Source of the DNA: JAMXLO01 sp963819855
GTDB lineage: Bacteria > Pseudomonadota > Alphaproteobacteria > Acetobacterales > Acetobacteraceae
NCBI GenBank assembly: GCA_963819855.1
Contig: CAWFYC010000001.1
Span: 1 to 64,000, forward strand
Direction of reading: 5' to 3'
DNA length: 64,000 nucleotides
The notes under the pieces were generated by a model. It was not told the DNA's origin, searched no databases, and saw nothing but the letters and a program-made list of their open reading frames with translations. Of the stretch, positions 17,853-27,039 are shown in pieces (within the stretch, counting starts at the first letter, position 1; each line of letters opens with the position of its first letter). The position numbers and the translations under genes were made by a program.

Positions 17853-19824
17853 ATGTCAGGAACACAGAACGGCAGAAGTCCCCGCTCGGTGGCGCTGGTC
17901 GGGCCGTACAGCAGCGGCAAGTCGACGCTGTTCGAGGCGCTGATGGAGGCTGCCGGCACGCCGGTCAAGCGGCCGGCCGATCCGCGCAACCGTCCGGCCA
18001 CCACCGAGGTCCGGCTGGGCCATTGCTCGTTTCTCGGCGATGCGTGGACGGTGCTGGACTGCCCCGGCTCGGTCGAATTCGCCTATGAGACTGCCAGCGC
18101 GCTGGCGATGGTCGATCTCGCCGTAGTGGTGTGCGAGCCGGCACCGGCCCGCGCGCTGACGGTCGCGCCGATCCTCAAACAGTTGGCCGATGATGGCGTG
18201 CCGCACATGGTGTTCATCAACAAGATCGACACGCTGGAAGGCAGCGTGAGCGATACGCTCGCGGCCTTGCAGGGATATGCCGGCTCGCCGCTGGTGCTGC
18301 GCCAGGTGCCGATCATGGATGGCGAGACGGTGAGCGGGTATGTCGATGTGGTGAGCGAGCGGGCGTATCGCTACCGCAAGGGTCAGGCATCGGAGCTGAT
18401 GCAGATCCCGTCCGAGATGCACGACAACGAGCAGGATGCGCTGAACAAGCTGGTCGAGGTACTGGCGGATCGCGACGACGTCCTGCTGGAGAAGGTGCTG
18501 GAGGATGTGAAGCCGACGACCGAGGAGATCTATGGCGATCTGCGCAAGGACCTTGCGGCCGGCGCGGTGATCGAAGTGCTGCTCGGTTCGGCGGAGAATT
18601 CCGGCGGCGTGCGGCGGCTGTGGAAAGCACTCCGGCATGACACGCCGGTGGCGTCCGAGACCATCACGCGCAAGGGCATCAACGCCGACGGGCCGCCGCT
18701 CGCGCAGGTGTTCAAGACGGTGCATGCCGGCCACACCGGGAAGCTGTCGTATGGGCGGATCTGGCGCGGGTCCATCAAGGATGGCGCCACACTCGGCGGC
18801 ACGCGGCTGGGCGGCATCTACCGCATGCCAGGCGGCGAGCTTGCGAAGGTCAGCGAGGCGGCCGAGGGCGACGTGGTCGCGTTGGGCCGGTTGGATGGAG
18901 TACCGACCGGTGCGACAGTGTCGCCGGGCGCGACGGCGGAACAGCTGCCGTTCCCGGCCGCGCCACAGCCGGTGTACTCGCTGGCGATCGCGACGTCGGA
19001 TCACAAGGACGACGCAAAGCTCAGCGGCGCATTGCAAAAGCAGCGCGAGGCGGACCCGACGCTGTCGATGGAGCAACAGCAGGACACCAGCGAGACGGTG
19101 CTGCACGGTCAGGGCGAGATGCACCTGATCTCGACCGTAGACCGGCTGTCGAAGGACTACGGGCTGAAGGTGACGACGCACAAGCCGCAGGTGGCGTTCA
19201 AGGAGACGATCCGCCGCGCGGTGCACGAGCACGGCAGGCTGAAGAAGCAGAGCGGCGGGCATGGGCAGTTCGCCGACGTGAAGATCGACATCAAGCCGCG
19301 GCCGCGCGGCGAGGGGTTCGAGTTCGTCGACAAGATCGTCGGCGGCTCGGTGCCGCGCAACTTCATCCCTGCGGTGGCGGAGGCGGCCGAGGAATCCGCG
19401 AAGAAGGGACCGTTCGGCTTCCCGGTGGTGGATATCTCGGTGACGCTGGTGGATGGCGGGTTCCATTCGGTGGACAGCTCCGACATGGCGTTCAAGACCG
19501 CGACGAGTCTGGCGATGAAGGAAGGGCTGACGAAGGCGGAGCCGATCCTGCTGGAGCCGGTCGATCACGTGACAATCAGCGTGCCGAACGAGTTCACGCC
19601 GCGCGCACAGCGTCTCCTGACGGGGCGCCGCGGGCAGATCCTTGGCTTTGCCGAAAAAGAGGGCTGGCCTGGGTGGGATGACGTGATTGCGCTGGTGCCG
19701 GAGGCGGAACTGCACGACCTGATCATCGAGCTGCGTTCCCAGAACTCTGGGCCTGGGTACCTATCGCCGCAAATTCGATCATCTGGCGGAGTCGCGTGCC
19801 GAAATGAAGCGCGGGGCGGCGTAG
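17853..19824 (+). pseudogene. EF-G-like translational GTPase, one-base frameshift near the 3' end
   Basis: An elongation factor G paralog of the FusA2-like type. The G domain begins VALVGPYSSGKSTLFEAL (P-loop), then DCPGSVEFAYE (DxxG) and VFINKIDTL (NKxD). Domains II to V follow, with QDTSETVLHGQGEMHL, QSGGHGQFADVKIDI and the C-terminal RRGQILGF. The switch I region typical of ribosomal EF-G is short or missing. At about 19749-19755 an extra base in TGGGCCTGGG shifts the frame. Removing it restores the family ending LGTYRRKFDHLAESR, a stop at 19822, and 656 residues. As it stands, the frame runs on into the downstream SDR, creating an apparent 912-residue fusion. Confidence 0.85.
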
Positions 19825-19826
19825 CG

Positions 19827-20591
19827 ATGACTCTGTTTGATCTGAGCGGCAAGGTGGCGCTGGTCACCGGCGGCAACGGCGGCATCGGGTTGGCGATGGC
19901 GCAGGGGATGGCGTCCTGCGGCGCGTCGATCGTGATCGCCGGGCGCAATGCGGACAAGGCGGGGCCGGCGCTCGCCTCGCTGCGCGAGCTTGGCGTGAGT
20001 TGTGTGTTTGTGGCCGGCGATGTGACGAAGAAGGCCGCCTGCGTGAAGCTGGTCGCCGATACGGTGGCGGAGTTCGGTCGGCTGGACATATTGGTGAACA
20101 ACGCCGGCACCGCGGTCCGCAAGATGCCGCAGGACTATACCGAGGAAGAGTGGCATCTGGTGATGGACACCAACCTGACCAGTGCGTTCCTGTGCTCGCA
20201 GGCGGCGTATGCGCCGATGCAGGCGGCGGGCGCCGGCAAGATGATCAACATCGGCTCGATGATGTCGCTATTCGGCGCTCCGTATGCGACGCCCTATGCG
20301 TCGAGCAAAGGCGGCATCGTGCAGATGACGCGCGCGATGGCGACCGCGTGGGCGAAGGACAACATCCAGGTGAACGCGGTGCTGCCGGGATGGATCGATA
20401 CCGACCTGACGCGGCGTGCGCGCCGCGAGGTGGCGGGGCTGCACGAGCGGGTGGAAAACCGCACACCGGCCGGACGCTGGGGAACGCCGCCTGACATGGC
20501 CGGGATCGCCGCGTTCCTGGCAAGCCCCGCGTCGGACTTCGTCACTGGGACGGCGATCCCGGTGGATGGCGGATATTCGATCGGGATGTAG
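19827..20591 (+). CDS. SDR-family oxidoreductase, gluconate/deoxygluconate dehydrogenase-like
   Basis: A 254-residue classical short-chain dehydrogenase: MTLFDLSGKVALVTGGNGGIG contains the glycine motif, then LDILVNNAGTAVRK, the serine region INIGSMMSLFG and YASSKGGI for YxxxK. The C-terminus SDFVTGTAIPVDGGYSIGM is standard. The wording of LFDLSGKVALVTG and the C-terminal DGGYS resemble 2-deoxy-D-gluconate 3-dehydrogenase or gluconate 5-dehydrogenase, but the substrate is not certain. ATG 19827 lies two bases after the restored EF-G stop, so the two genes are probably translationally coupled. Confidence 0.92.
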   Translation: MTLFDLSGKVALVTGGNGGIGLAMAQGMASCGASIVIAGRNADKAGPALASLRELGVSCVFVAGDVTKKAACVKLVADTVAEFGRLDILVNNAGTAVRKMPQDYTEEEWHLVMDTNLTSAFLCSQAAYAPMQAAGAGKMINIGSMMSLFGAPYATPYASSKGGIVQMTRAMATAWAKDNIQVNAVLPGWIDTDLTRRARREVAGLHERVENRTPAGRWGTPPDMAGIAAFLASPASDFVTGTAIPVDGGYSIGM

Positions 20592-20723
20592 TCGATTCGT
20601 CATTCCCGCGCAGGCCGCGTTAGTCGTCAGTTTGAATGGAGCCTCTCGACCGAAAGGCAGACAAGACACCGTAATCAACCCGCGTAAGGTCCTGAGACAG
20701 CCCTTAAGGCAGGAGATTTCGGG

Positions 20724-21956
20724 TTGGAGAGACAACATAGCGTTCCGCTTCTTCTATCTTCGAGTTCGGGCGCCGCGGAACCGCTAAAACCCGTCGACCC
20801 GCAAGGCGGCAGCGCGGTGAGCGAGGCCTACATCCAGGCGCTCGTTCATGAGCACCCTGCATGCTTGCCGATCGCCGAGATCGACGCGATGTTTCTGGGT
20901 CCGGTGGCGATCTGCACCGAACTGAGCACGCCCGCCGGCCCGATCGATAATTTCATGGTCACGCCGTCAGGCCTGCCGGTACTTGTCGAATGCAAGCTCT
21001 GGCGCAATCCAGAGGCACGGCGCGAAGTCGTTAGCCAAATTCTCGACTATGCCAAAGAACTTAGTCGCTGGTCCTCATCCGATGTCCAGCGCGAAGTACG
21101 CCATCGTCTCAAGCGCGACGGCAACCCGCTTCTTGATATAGTACGGGCGGTTGACCCTCAGCTCGACGAACAGCAATTCAACGATGCGCTCACCGCAAAC
21201 CTCCGGCGTGGGCGCTTCCTCCTCCTCATCGTCGGCGATGGAATCCGGGAGGGGGTGGAAGCAATAGCCGAGTACTTGCAACTTCACGCTGGGCTGCACT
21301 TCTCGCTGGGACTCGTCGAACTGCCTATCTACGTTATGCCAAACGGTGACCGCTTGGTGGCGCCCCGGGTGCTCGCACGAACCGCCCTCATCACCCGGAA
21401 TGTGGTGGCGGTGCCCGATGGATACGCGCTTGACGAGGTGGCAGACCCGACAAGGGTCGCAGGAATCGACCCTGAGCGTACCGAACTCGCGGAGCAATCT
21501 AAGCAATTCTGGACGGAGTTCGTAGATCACTACCTCAAGCTCGATGATCCGGAACAGCCGAAGCCAAGGCCAGCGCGGCTGGGCTACATCTCCCTCTCTC
21601 TTCCGGCGCGCACCAGCTGGCTCACAGTCTATCGTGTCCTACACCCTGGCGAGGTCGGGATTTTTCTGTCGTGTTGGCGGAACACCCCAGGCGCCTACGC
21701 TATGCAGGCAATCGTGGATGAGTGGAAAGCGGGGGGTGCGGTCAAAGACGAGCTGGACGCGACTGCGAGACTGTATAAGGTTGCCGGAGGCAGCCTGGAC
21801 AGCATTATCGACTCGTTGCAGGTAGGATCGCTGGAACAGCCGGAGGTAAGAAAGAGGGCGTTCTCCTGGCTCGCCGAGCGGGTGAACACCTTTGTAAGAG
21901 TTCTACGCCCTCGCATGCGCTCGGCGGCGGCCGACTACCAGTCACGAGGCGAATAA
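20724..21956 (+). CDS. PD-(D/E)XK-like nuclease-fold protein, function unknown
   Basis: A 410-residue soluble protein. The central segment IDNFMVTPSGLPVLVECKLWRNPEARREVVSQ has the spacing of a PD-(D/E)XK site: Asp, then Glu-x-Lys, then a helix with conserved Arg and Gln. Such folds occur in restriction-type and repair nucleases. The best start is TTG 20724, with AGGAG eight bases upstream; it gives MERQHSVPLLLSSSSG, which fits the family N-terminus as I remember it. GTG 20817 is an alternative. The C-terminal half (from about residue 290) is uncharacterised. It stands alone between an SDR and a decayed glpK, so no partner methylase or helicase suggests a defence role. Confidence 0.7.
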   Translation: MERQHSVPLLLSSSSGAAEPLKPVDPQGGSAVSEAYIQALVHEHPACLPIAEIDAMFLGPVAICTELSTPAGPIDNFMVTPSGLPVLVECKLWRNPEARREVVSQILDYAKELSRWSSSDVQREVRHRLKRDGNPLLDIVRAVDPQLDEQQFNDALTANLRRGRFLLLIVGDGIREGVEAIAEYLQLHAGLHFSLGLVELPIYVMPNGDRLVAPRVLARTALITRNVVAVPDGYALDEVADPTRVAGIDPERTELAEQSKQFWTEFVDHYLKLDDPEQPKPRPARLGYISLSLPARTSWLTVYRVLHPGEVGIFLSCWRNTPGAYAMQAIVDEWKAGGAVKDELDATARLYKVAGGSLDSIIDSLQVGSLEQPEVRKRAFSWLAERVNTFVRVLRPRMRSAAADYQSRGE

Positions 21957-22123
21957 GACCATAACTCAAAGTCTGCTCCCAATCCTTTGCGAATATTCAA
22001 ACTGACCGACTACCAAATCGGTAACCCGCGCCGTGATTGATGTGACATCGGCCTGGGTTCCAGCTTTCGCGGGAATGACGGTTGCAGCCACGCCCAGTCG
22101 AATGTGCGCGCGATCGCTTTGCG

Positions 22124-22505
22124 CTAGGAGGCGATCAGTTTCGTGCGCTGCTCATTGCGCATTCGCGGCTTCGAGGTGTGCTGTACCGCCCAGTTGCGCA
22201 GCAGGTCCTCCGTGCTGCGCTAGTAGCCGACCGCAAGGCCGGCAGCATACGCGGCGTCGAGAGTGGTGGCGTAGGTCGCGTGTGGACAGACGACCGGAAC
22301 GCCGAGGATGTCGGTGTGGAACTGCATCAGCAGTTGGTTGCGCACCATGCCGCTATCCACGCGTGCGGATTTTTACACCAGAATCGGGCTGCATCGCATC
22401 GACGACGTCGAAGGTCTGGTATGCGGTTGCCTCCAGCGCGGCGCGCGCGAGGAGGCCGGCGGCGGCGTAGCTGGTCAGCCCGGCGATAATGATCGATAGC
22501 GCCGA
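22124..22505 (-). pseudogene. Glycerol kinase C-terminal remnant
   Basis: The minus strand reads IIAGLTSYAAAGLLARAALEAT, then AYQTFDVVDAM, which is the C-terminal ATP-binding half of GlpK. After SGVKI the frame shifts and the next frame continues RVDSGMVRNQLLMQFHTDI, LGVPVVCPHAT, TLDAAYAAGLAVGY, followed by an in-frame TAG where glycerol kinases have Trp, and then RSTEDLLRNWAV. The N-terminal two thirds of the gene are absent. The fragment ends at a TAG at 22124-22126. A frameshift, an internal stop and a missing 5' part establish decay. Confidence 0.8.
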
Positions 22506-22580
22506 TGTAGCGGGTAATGGCTTGCGTACCATGCCGCAAGCGGCATTGATAGGCAATCGTCAACGAAGGAGGAGGGCCTC

Positions 22581-23309
22581 ATGAGGGGGCGGTTCGCGAA
22601 CCGCGTGGCCATTGTGACAGGTGGCGTATCCGGCATCGGTGCCGGTATCGCGGCGCGCCTGGCGCATGAGGGCGCGAGTATCAGCCTGTGGGACCGCGAT
22701 GCGGCGGCGCTTGCCAAGGCCGAGGGGTCGTACAAGGCCACCGTCGATGTCACCGACGCCGCGGCTGTGCACCTCGCCGCCACCGAGACCGCGAGCGCAC
22801 TGGGCCGGATCGACATCCTGATCGCCTGCGCGGGTATTACCGGGCCCAACGCCTCGGTATGGGACTATCCGGTTGCCGACTGGGACCGCGTGATCGACGT
22901 CAACCTCAACGGCGTGTTCTACTGCAATCGCGCGGTCGTGCCGCACATGCTGCGCAACGACTATGGCCGTATCGTCAACATCGCCTCGATCGCCGGCAAG
23001 GAAGGCAATTCCAACGCCGCCGCCTATTCCGCATCGAAGGCGGGCGTGATCGGCCTCACCAAGTCGCTCGGCAAGGAGCTGGCGAAGACCAATGTCCGCG
23101 TCAACTGCGTCACGCCCGCCGCGGTCCGCACGCCACTGTTCGCACAGATGACACAGGAGCACATCGACTTCATGCTGTCGAAGATCCCACTCGGGCGCTT
23201 CGGCGAGATCGACGAGATCGCCTCGCTGGTGTGCTGGCTGGCGAGCGAGGAATGCAGCTTCTCTACCGGCGGCGTGTTCGATATCTCCGGCGGCCGCGCG
23301 ACATACTGA
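22581..23309 (+). CDS. SDR-family oxidoreductase (FabG-like)
   Basis: A 242-residue classical SDR. It opens FANRVAIVTGGVSGIGAGIA (glycine motif), has IDILIACAGI in place of NNAG, IVNIASIAGKEG with the catalytic Ser region, and YSASKAGVIGL with YxxxK. An Asp-rich position after strand 2 (LWDRD) suggests NAD use. A strong AAGGAGGAGG precedes the ATG. The amidase gene starts 12 bp after its stop, so the two form a catabolic pair, probably oxidising a hydroxy-compound and hydrolysing an amide. Both are convergent with an amino-acid type ABC transporter that may import the substrate. Confidence 0.92.
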   Translation: MRGRFANRVAIVTGGVSGIGAGIAARLAHEGASISLWDRDAAALAKAEGSYKATVDVTDAAAVHLAATETASALGRIDILIACAGITGPNASVWDYPVADWDRVIDVNLNGVFYCNRAVVPHMLRNDYGRIVNIASIAGKEGNSNAAAYSASKAGVIGLTKSLGKELAKTNVRVNCVTPAAVRTPLFAQMTQEHIDFMLSKIPLGRFGEIDEIASLVCWLASEECSFSTGGVFDISGGRATY

Positions 23310-23321
23310 ACAGGGATACCA

Positions 23322-24734
23322 ATGGACAACGAGACACTCGCCTTCACGCCGGCCGTGCAGCTTGCCGAGATGATCCGGCGGAAGCAGCTCTCGCCGGTCG
23401 AGCTGATGACCGCGCTGCTGGCGCGCATCGATACGCTGAATCCACGCGTCAACGCATTCGCCTACCTCGCTTCGGACGCCGCGATGGATGCGGCGAAGCG
23501 TGCGGAAACGGCGCTGATGAAGGACGAACGCATCGGCCGGCTGCACGGCGTGCCCGTCACCATCAAGGACCTGGCGATCACCAAGGACATGCCGACGCAG
23601 ATGGGCAGCCACATCTTCGCCGGCAATCAACCCGCCGAGGATACGCCGATCGTGCCGCGCCTGCGCGACGAAGGTGCGATCATCCTTGGCAAGACCACCA
23701 CGTCGGAGTTCGGCTGGACCGGCGTCAGCCACAGCCCCCTCACCGGGATCACGCACAATCCATGGAAGCACGGCTACAACGCCGGCGCCTCGTCGGCCGG
23801 TGCCGGTGCCGCGGCCGCCGCTGGGTTCGGACCGCTGCACCAGGGCAGCGACGGAGCCGGATCGATCCGCATGCCGTCGCATTTCTGCGGCGTGTTCGGA
23901 TTGAAGCCGACGTTCGGGCGCGTGCCGTACTATCCGGTGGGCAGCGGCGACTACACCTCGCATATGGGACCGATGACGCGTACCGTGGCGGACAGCGCGC
24001 TGATGATGCAGGTGATGGCCGGACCGCATCCGCTCGACCACACGACATGCGAGGCCGGACCTGCGGATTATCTCGGGCGGCTGCACGAAGGTGTGCGCGG
24101 CAAACGCATCGCCTACAGCCCCGATCTCGGCGTGGCGCGCGTCGATCCCGACGTGGCGGCGCTGGTGAAATCCGCTGTCGCGCGCTTCACCGAACTCGGC
24201 GCCATAGTGGAGGAAGTGAAGACACCCTGGGCCGCGCCAGGCCCGGAGATGATCCGCTTCTTCTGGGCGGCGCACATGACGCGCCTCACGCCGCATCTGG
24301 CGAAATGGGAAGCGAAGATGGATCCTGGTCTCGTGGCCTGCATCAAGGCCGCGCACGACTACTCGGTTGCCGACTATCAACTCGCACGCGATCGCAAGAT
24401 GGCTTACGTCGCGGCGATCCATCGCTGGTTCGAGGACTGGGATTTTTTGGCGACGCCGTCGGTGTCGGTTGCCGCGTTCCCCGCCGAACTGCTGATGCCG
24501 AAGCACTGGCCGCAACATGACTGGGACTGGTTGTCCTGGGCGGAATTCTCCTACCCGTTCAACATGTCGTGGAATCCCGCTGCCAGCGTGCCATGCGGTT
24601 TCACCGCCGAGGGCCTGCCGGTTGGGTTGCAGATTGTCGGCCGCCGCTTCGACGATCTCGGCGTGTTGCAGGCCTCGGCAGCATTCGAACAGGCGCAGCC
24701 TTGGGCGGACAGGCGACCCGTACTGGCAGCGTGA
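23322..24734 (+). CDS. Amidase (amidase signature family)
   Basis: A 470-residue hydrolase with the amidase-signature fold. The Ser-cisSer-Lys triad can be placed at Lys82 (VTIKDLA), Ser158 (GASSAGAG) and Ser181 (GAGSIRMP). The N-terminal substrate-channel helices and the C-terminal GLPVGLQIVGRRFDD segment are typical. It is not a GatA: no gatB or gatC lies nearby, and the genomic partner is an SDR 12 bp upstream. The natural substrate is unknown; the neighbouring transporter suggests a small amide or amino-acid derivative. Confidence 0.93.
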   Translation: MDNETLAFTPAVQLAEMIRRKQLSPVELMTALLARIDTLNPRVNAFAYLASDAAMDAAKRAETALMKDERIGRLHGVPVTIKDLAITKDMPTQMGSHIFAGNQPAEDTPIVPRLRDEGAIILGKTTTSEFGWTGVSHSPLTGITHNPWKHGYNAGASSAGAGAAAAAGFGPLHQGSDGAGSIRMPSHFCGVFGLKPTFGRVPYYPVGSGDYTSHMGPMTRTVADSALMMQVMAGPHPLDHTTCEAGPADYLGRLHEGVRGKRIAYSPDLGVARVDPDVAALVKSAVARFTELGAIVEEVKTPWAAPGPEMIRFFWAAHMTRLTPHLAKWEAKMDPGLVACIKAAHDYSVADYQLARDRKMAYVAAIHRWFEDWDFLATPSVSVAAFPAELLMPKHWPQHDWDWLSWAEFSYPFNMSWNPAASVPCGFTAEGLPVGLQIVGRRFDDLGVLQASAAFEQAQPWADRRPVLAA

Positions 24735-24746
24735 TCCGAGCCGCTG

Positions 24747-24796
24747 TCGACGGACCCCCTCCCTACCCTCCCCCGCTGCGCGGGAGAGGGAGTTAA
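24747..24796. terminator. GC-rich hairpin between convergent genes
   Basis: Between the amidase (plus) and the ABC ATPase (minus), the sequence has CCCTCCC-rich arms opposite GGGAGAGGGAG around a CCGCTGCGCGG centre. Its position suggests a bidirectional terminator. It also resembles the C-rich palindromic repeat at 36870-36970, so it may be a repeat copy used as a terminator. Confidence 0.45.
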
Positions 24797-24804
24797 ATAC
24801 GGAG

Positions 24805-25548
24805 CTACTGCCGCAGGATCTGCCCGAGGAACACACGACCACGTTCGGACTGCGGATGCGCGAAGAACTCCTCGGGCGGCGCCTGTTCGACGATCTCGCC
24901 CTGATCCATGAAGATCACCCGATGCGCGACGCTGCGTGCGAACCCCATCTCGTGGGTCACGCAAAGCATCGTCATGTCGTTCTCCGCCAGTCCGATCATT
25001 GTCTCCAGCACCTCCTTCACCATTTCCGGATCCAGCGCCGAGGTCGGCTCATCGAACAGCATGACCTTGGGCTGCATGCACAGCGCCCGAGCGATCGCCA
25101 CGCGCTGCTGCTGCCCGCCTGAGAGCTGCCCCGGATACTTGTCCGCCTGCTCCGGAATCCGCACCTGCTCCAGGTGCTTGCGCGCCAGCGCCTCGGCCGC
25201 CTGCTTCGCAACGCCACGCACCTTCATCGGCGCCAACATGCAGTTCTCCAAGACGGTCAGATGCGGGAACAGATTGAACGATTGGAACACCATGCCGATC
25301 TCGCGCCGCACTTTGTCCAGGCCCCTGGTGTGTGCACCAACCTCCATCCCGTCGAAGATGATGCGTCCCTTGTCGTGGTGCTCGATCTGGTTGATGCAGC
25401 GGATCAGGGTGGACTTCCCCGAACCCGACGGCCCGCACAGCACGATCCGTTCCCGCCGCGACACTTGCAGGTTGATATCGTGCAGGGCGCGGAAGTTGCC
25501 GAAATACTTGTCGACACCTTCCATCCTGATGATGAGATCGGCGTCCAT
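24805..25548 (-). CDS. Polar amino-acid ABC transporter ATP-binding protein (GlnQ/HisP type)
   Basis: The ATPase of a polar amino-acid uptake system, 247 residues. Walker A is GPSGSGKS, the signature LSGGQQQR and Walker B VMLFDEPTSALD; the switch histidine is in CVTHEMG. The sequence VIFMDQGEIVEQAPPEEFF is characteristic of GlnQ/AapP proteins. It is the last gene of a four-gene minus-strand operon (two permeases, binding protein, ATPase), starting 7 bp after the binding-protein stop. Confidence 0.95.
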   Translation of the reverse strand: MDADLIIRMEGVDKYFGNFRALHDINLQVSRRERIVLCGPSGSGKSTLIRCINQIEHHDKGRIIFDGMEVGAHTRGLDKVRREIGMVFQSFNLFPHLTVLENCMLAPMKVRGVAKQAAEALARKHLEQVRIPEQADKYPGQLSGGQQQRVAIARALCMQPKVMLFDEPTSALDPEMVKEVLETMIGLAENDMTMLCVTHEMGFARSVAHRVIFMDQGEIVEQAPPEEFFAHPQSERGRVFLGQILRQ

Positions 25549-25555
25549 GGCGCGA

Positions 25556-26362
25556 TCAGAACACCGGCAGTTCGGGCAGCGGTGCGTTGAACCACTTGCG
25601 GTGGATCGCGTCGAGATCGCCGTTGTTCTTGATGAAGTAGATGAACGTGTTGATCCATTGGTGCAGATCGCTCTGGCCGCGGCGCACCGTGATGCCGTTG
25701 GGCTGATGCCGCAGCACGATCTTCGGCTCGTAGTTCGCCGATGGGTTCATCCCCTGGATCTGCCGCGCCGTGATCATGTTGACGCCGATCGCGTCGATCT
25801 GGTTGGACAGCAACGCCTGCGCCGTGGTGGCGTCATCGTCGAAACGCATGATCCGCGTGCCCTGTGGCGCCACCGCGCTGATCGCGGTGTCCTGCGTGCT
25901 GGCGCGCGCCACACCCACACGCAGCGATGCCAGGTCCGCCGCGGTGGCGATCTTGCGATCCGCCGGCGCCATCAGCACGATGTCGATGCTGCTGTAGGGA
26001 ATGCAGAACTGCACCTGGCGGGCGCGCTCCGGCGTGATGCCGAAGGTCGCCACCAGCACGTCCACCTTGCCGGTGAGCAGATAGGGTATGCGGTTCGGTC
26101 CGGTGACCGGCACCAGCTCGCACTCGACGCCGAGATACTTCGCCATCAGCTTCGCCACGTCGACATCGTAGCCCTCGTACTCGTTCTTGGCGTTGACCAC
26201 GCCGAACGGCGGCAGATCGACGAGGATACCGACCTGCACCTTCTTCTTGCTCAGCACGTCATCGATGGTCTGCGCTTCGGCAGATGGTATGAATGCCGCG
26301 GCGGCCAGGCCGGTGAGGCCAAGAACGGCAAGCGGTCGGCGGGAAAAGTTCGGCGTGGACAT
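25556..26362 (-). CDS. Amino-acid ABC transporter periplasmic binding protein (family 3)
   Basis: A 268-residue exported solute-binding protein. The start at 26362 (MSTPNFSRRPLAVLG) has AGGAG eight bases upstream and gives a signal peptide ending near AEAQ. The mature part begins with VLSKKKVQVGILVDLPPFG, then EYEGYDVDVAKLMAKYLG and KVDVLVATFGITPERA, the family-3 hallmark segments. The ligand is not determinable. The frame is open far upstream of 26362 but overlaps the permease gene there. Confidence 0.94.
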   Translation of the reverse strand: MSTPNFSRRPLAVLGLTGLAAAAFIPSAEAQTIDDVLSKKKVQVGILVDLPPFGVVNAKNEYEGYDVDVAKLMAKYLGVECELVPVTGPNRIPYLLTGKVDVLVATFGITPERARQVQFCIPYSSIDIVLMAPADRKIATAADLASLRVGVARASTQDTAISAVAPQGTRIMRFDDDATTAQALLSNQIDAIGVNMITARQIQGMNPSANYEPKIVLRHQPNGITVRRGQSDLHQWINTFIYFIKNNGDLDAIHRKWFNAPLPELPVF

Positions 26363-26385
26363 TCGACATCTCCTTGTTGAGGTTG

Positions 26386-27039
26386 TCAGCGGCGCACGGT
26401 ACCGAACCTTCGCTCGAGCATCTGGCTCAGGCGGGACAACGGCCAGCACAGCACGAAGTAGACGACTGCGACGAGACCGAACACGAGGAACGGCCGGAAC
26501 GTCACGTTGTTGATGATCTGGCCCGCGCGGGTCAGCTCCACGAAGCCGATGATCGAGGCCAGCGACGTGCTCTTCACCAGCAGCACCAGGAAGCCGACGG
26601 TCGGCGCGATGGCGATCTTGCCGGCCTGCGGCAGAACCACGTAGCGCATGCGAGGCAGATGGCGCATGCCCAGCGCGGTTGCGGCCTCCCACTGTCCGGT
26701 CGGGATCGCCTGGATGCAGCCGCGCCAGATCTCGCCGAGAAACGCCGCAGCGTTCAGCGTCAGCGCGATCGCCGCGGCGAACAGCGGATCGATGCCGGTG
26801 CCCAGCATGGTGGAACCGAAGAACACCAGGAACAGCTGCATCAGCAGCGGCGTGCCCTGGAACAACTGGATGTAACCGGCGGCAGCCTGACGCAGCCAGG
26901 CCGGCGGCGCAGTGCGGGCGAGCGCCACGCCCAGTCCGGCGATGCCGCCGCCGATAAAGGCGATCGCGGACAGCAGCAGCGTCCAGCGCACTGCCTCGAT
27001 GATGAACAATGCTTCGGCGGGGCCGAACTGGCGGATCAT
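26386..27039 (-). CDS. Amino-acid ABC transporter permease (HisM/GlnP type), second subunit
   Basis: An inner-membrane permease of 217 residues with about five hydrophobic segments. The EAA-loop region reads EAATALGMRHLPRMRYVVLPQAG, the conserved cytoplasmic coupling helix. The N-terminal segment QLFQGTPLLMQLFLVFFG is typical of the amino-acid permease family. Its ATG overlaps the stop of the upstream permease by four bases (ATGA), which implies translational coupling and a heterodimeric channel. Confidence 0.94.
   Translation of the reverse strand: MIRQFGPAEALFIIEAVRWTLLLSAIAFIGGGIAGLGVALARTAPPAWLRQAAAGYIQLFQGTPLLMQLFLVFFGSTMLGTGIDPLFAAAIALTLNAAAFLGEIWRGCIQAIPTGQWEAATALGMRHLPRMRYVVLPQAGKIAIAPTVGFLVLLVKSTSLASIIGFVELTRAGQIINNVTFRPFLVFGLVAVVYFVLCWPLSRLSQMLERRFGTVRR

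Noticed and set aside
17856..19715. A 619-codon minus-strand open frame opposite EF-G
   Set aside because: Shadow of the EF-G coding frame; composition is Arg/His/Leu-rich with no motif.
20724..21956. Restriction enzyme call for the PD-(D/E)XK-like protein
   Set aside because: No methyltransferase or specificity gene is adjacent; only the fold is proposed.
22560..24842. A 760-codon minus-strand open frame over the SDR and amidase genes
   Set aside because: Both genes on the plus strand have complete catalytic motifs; the antisense frame is low-complexity and has no family.
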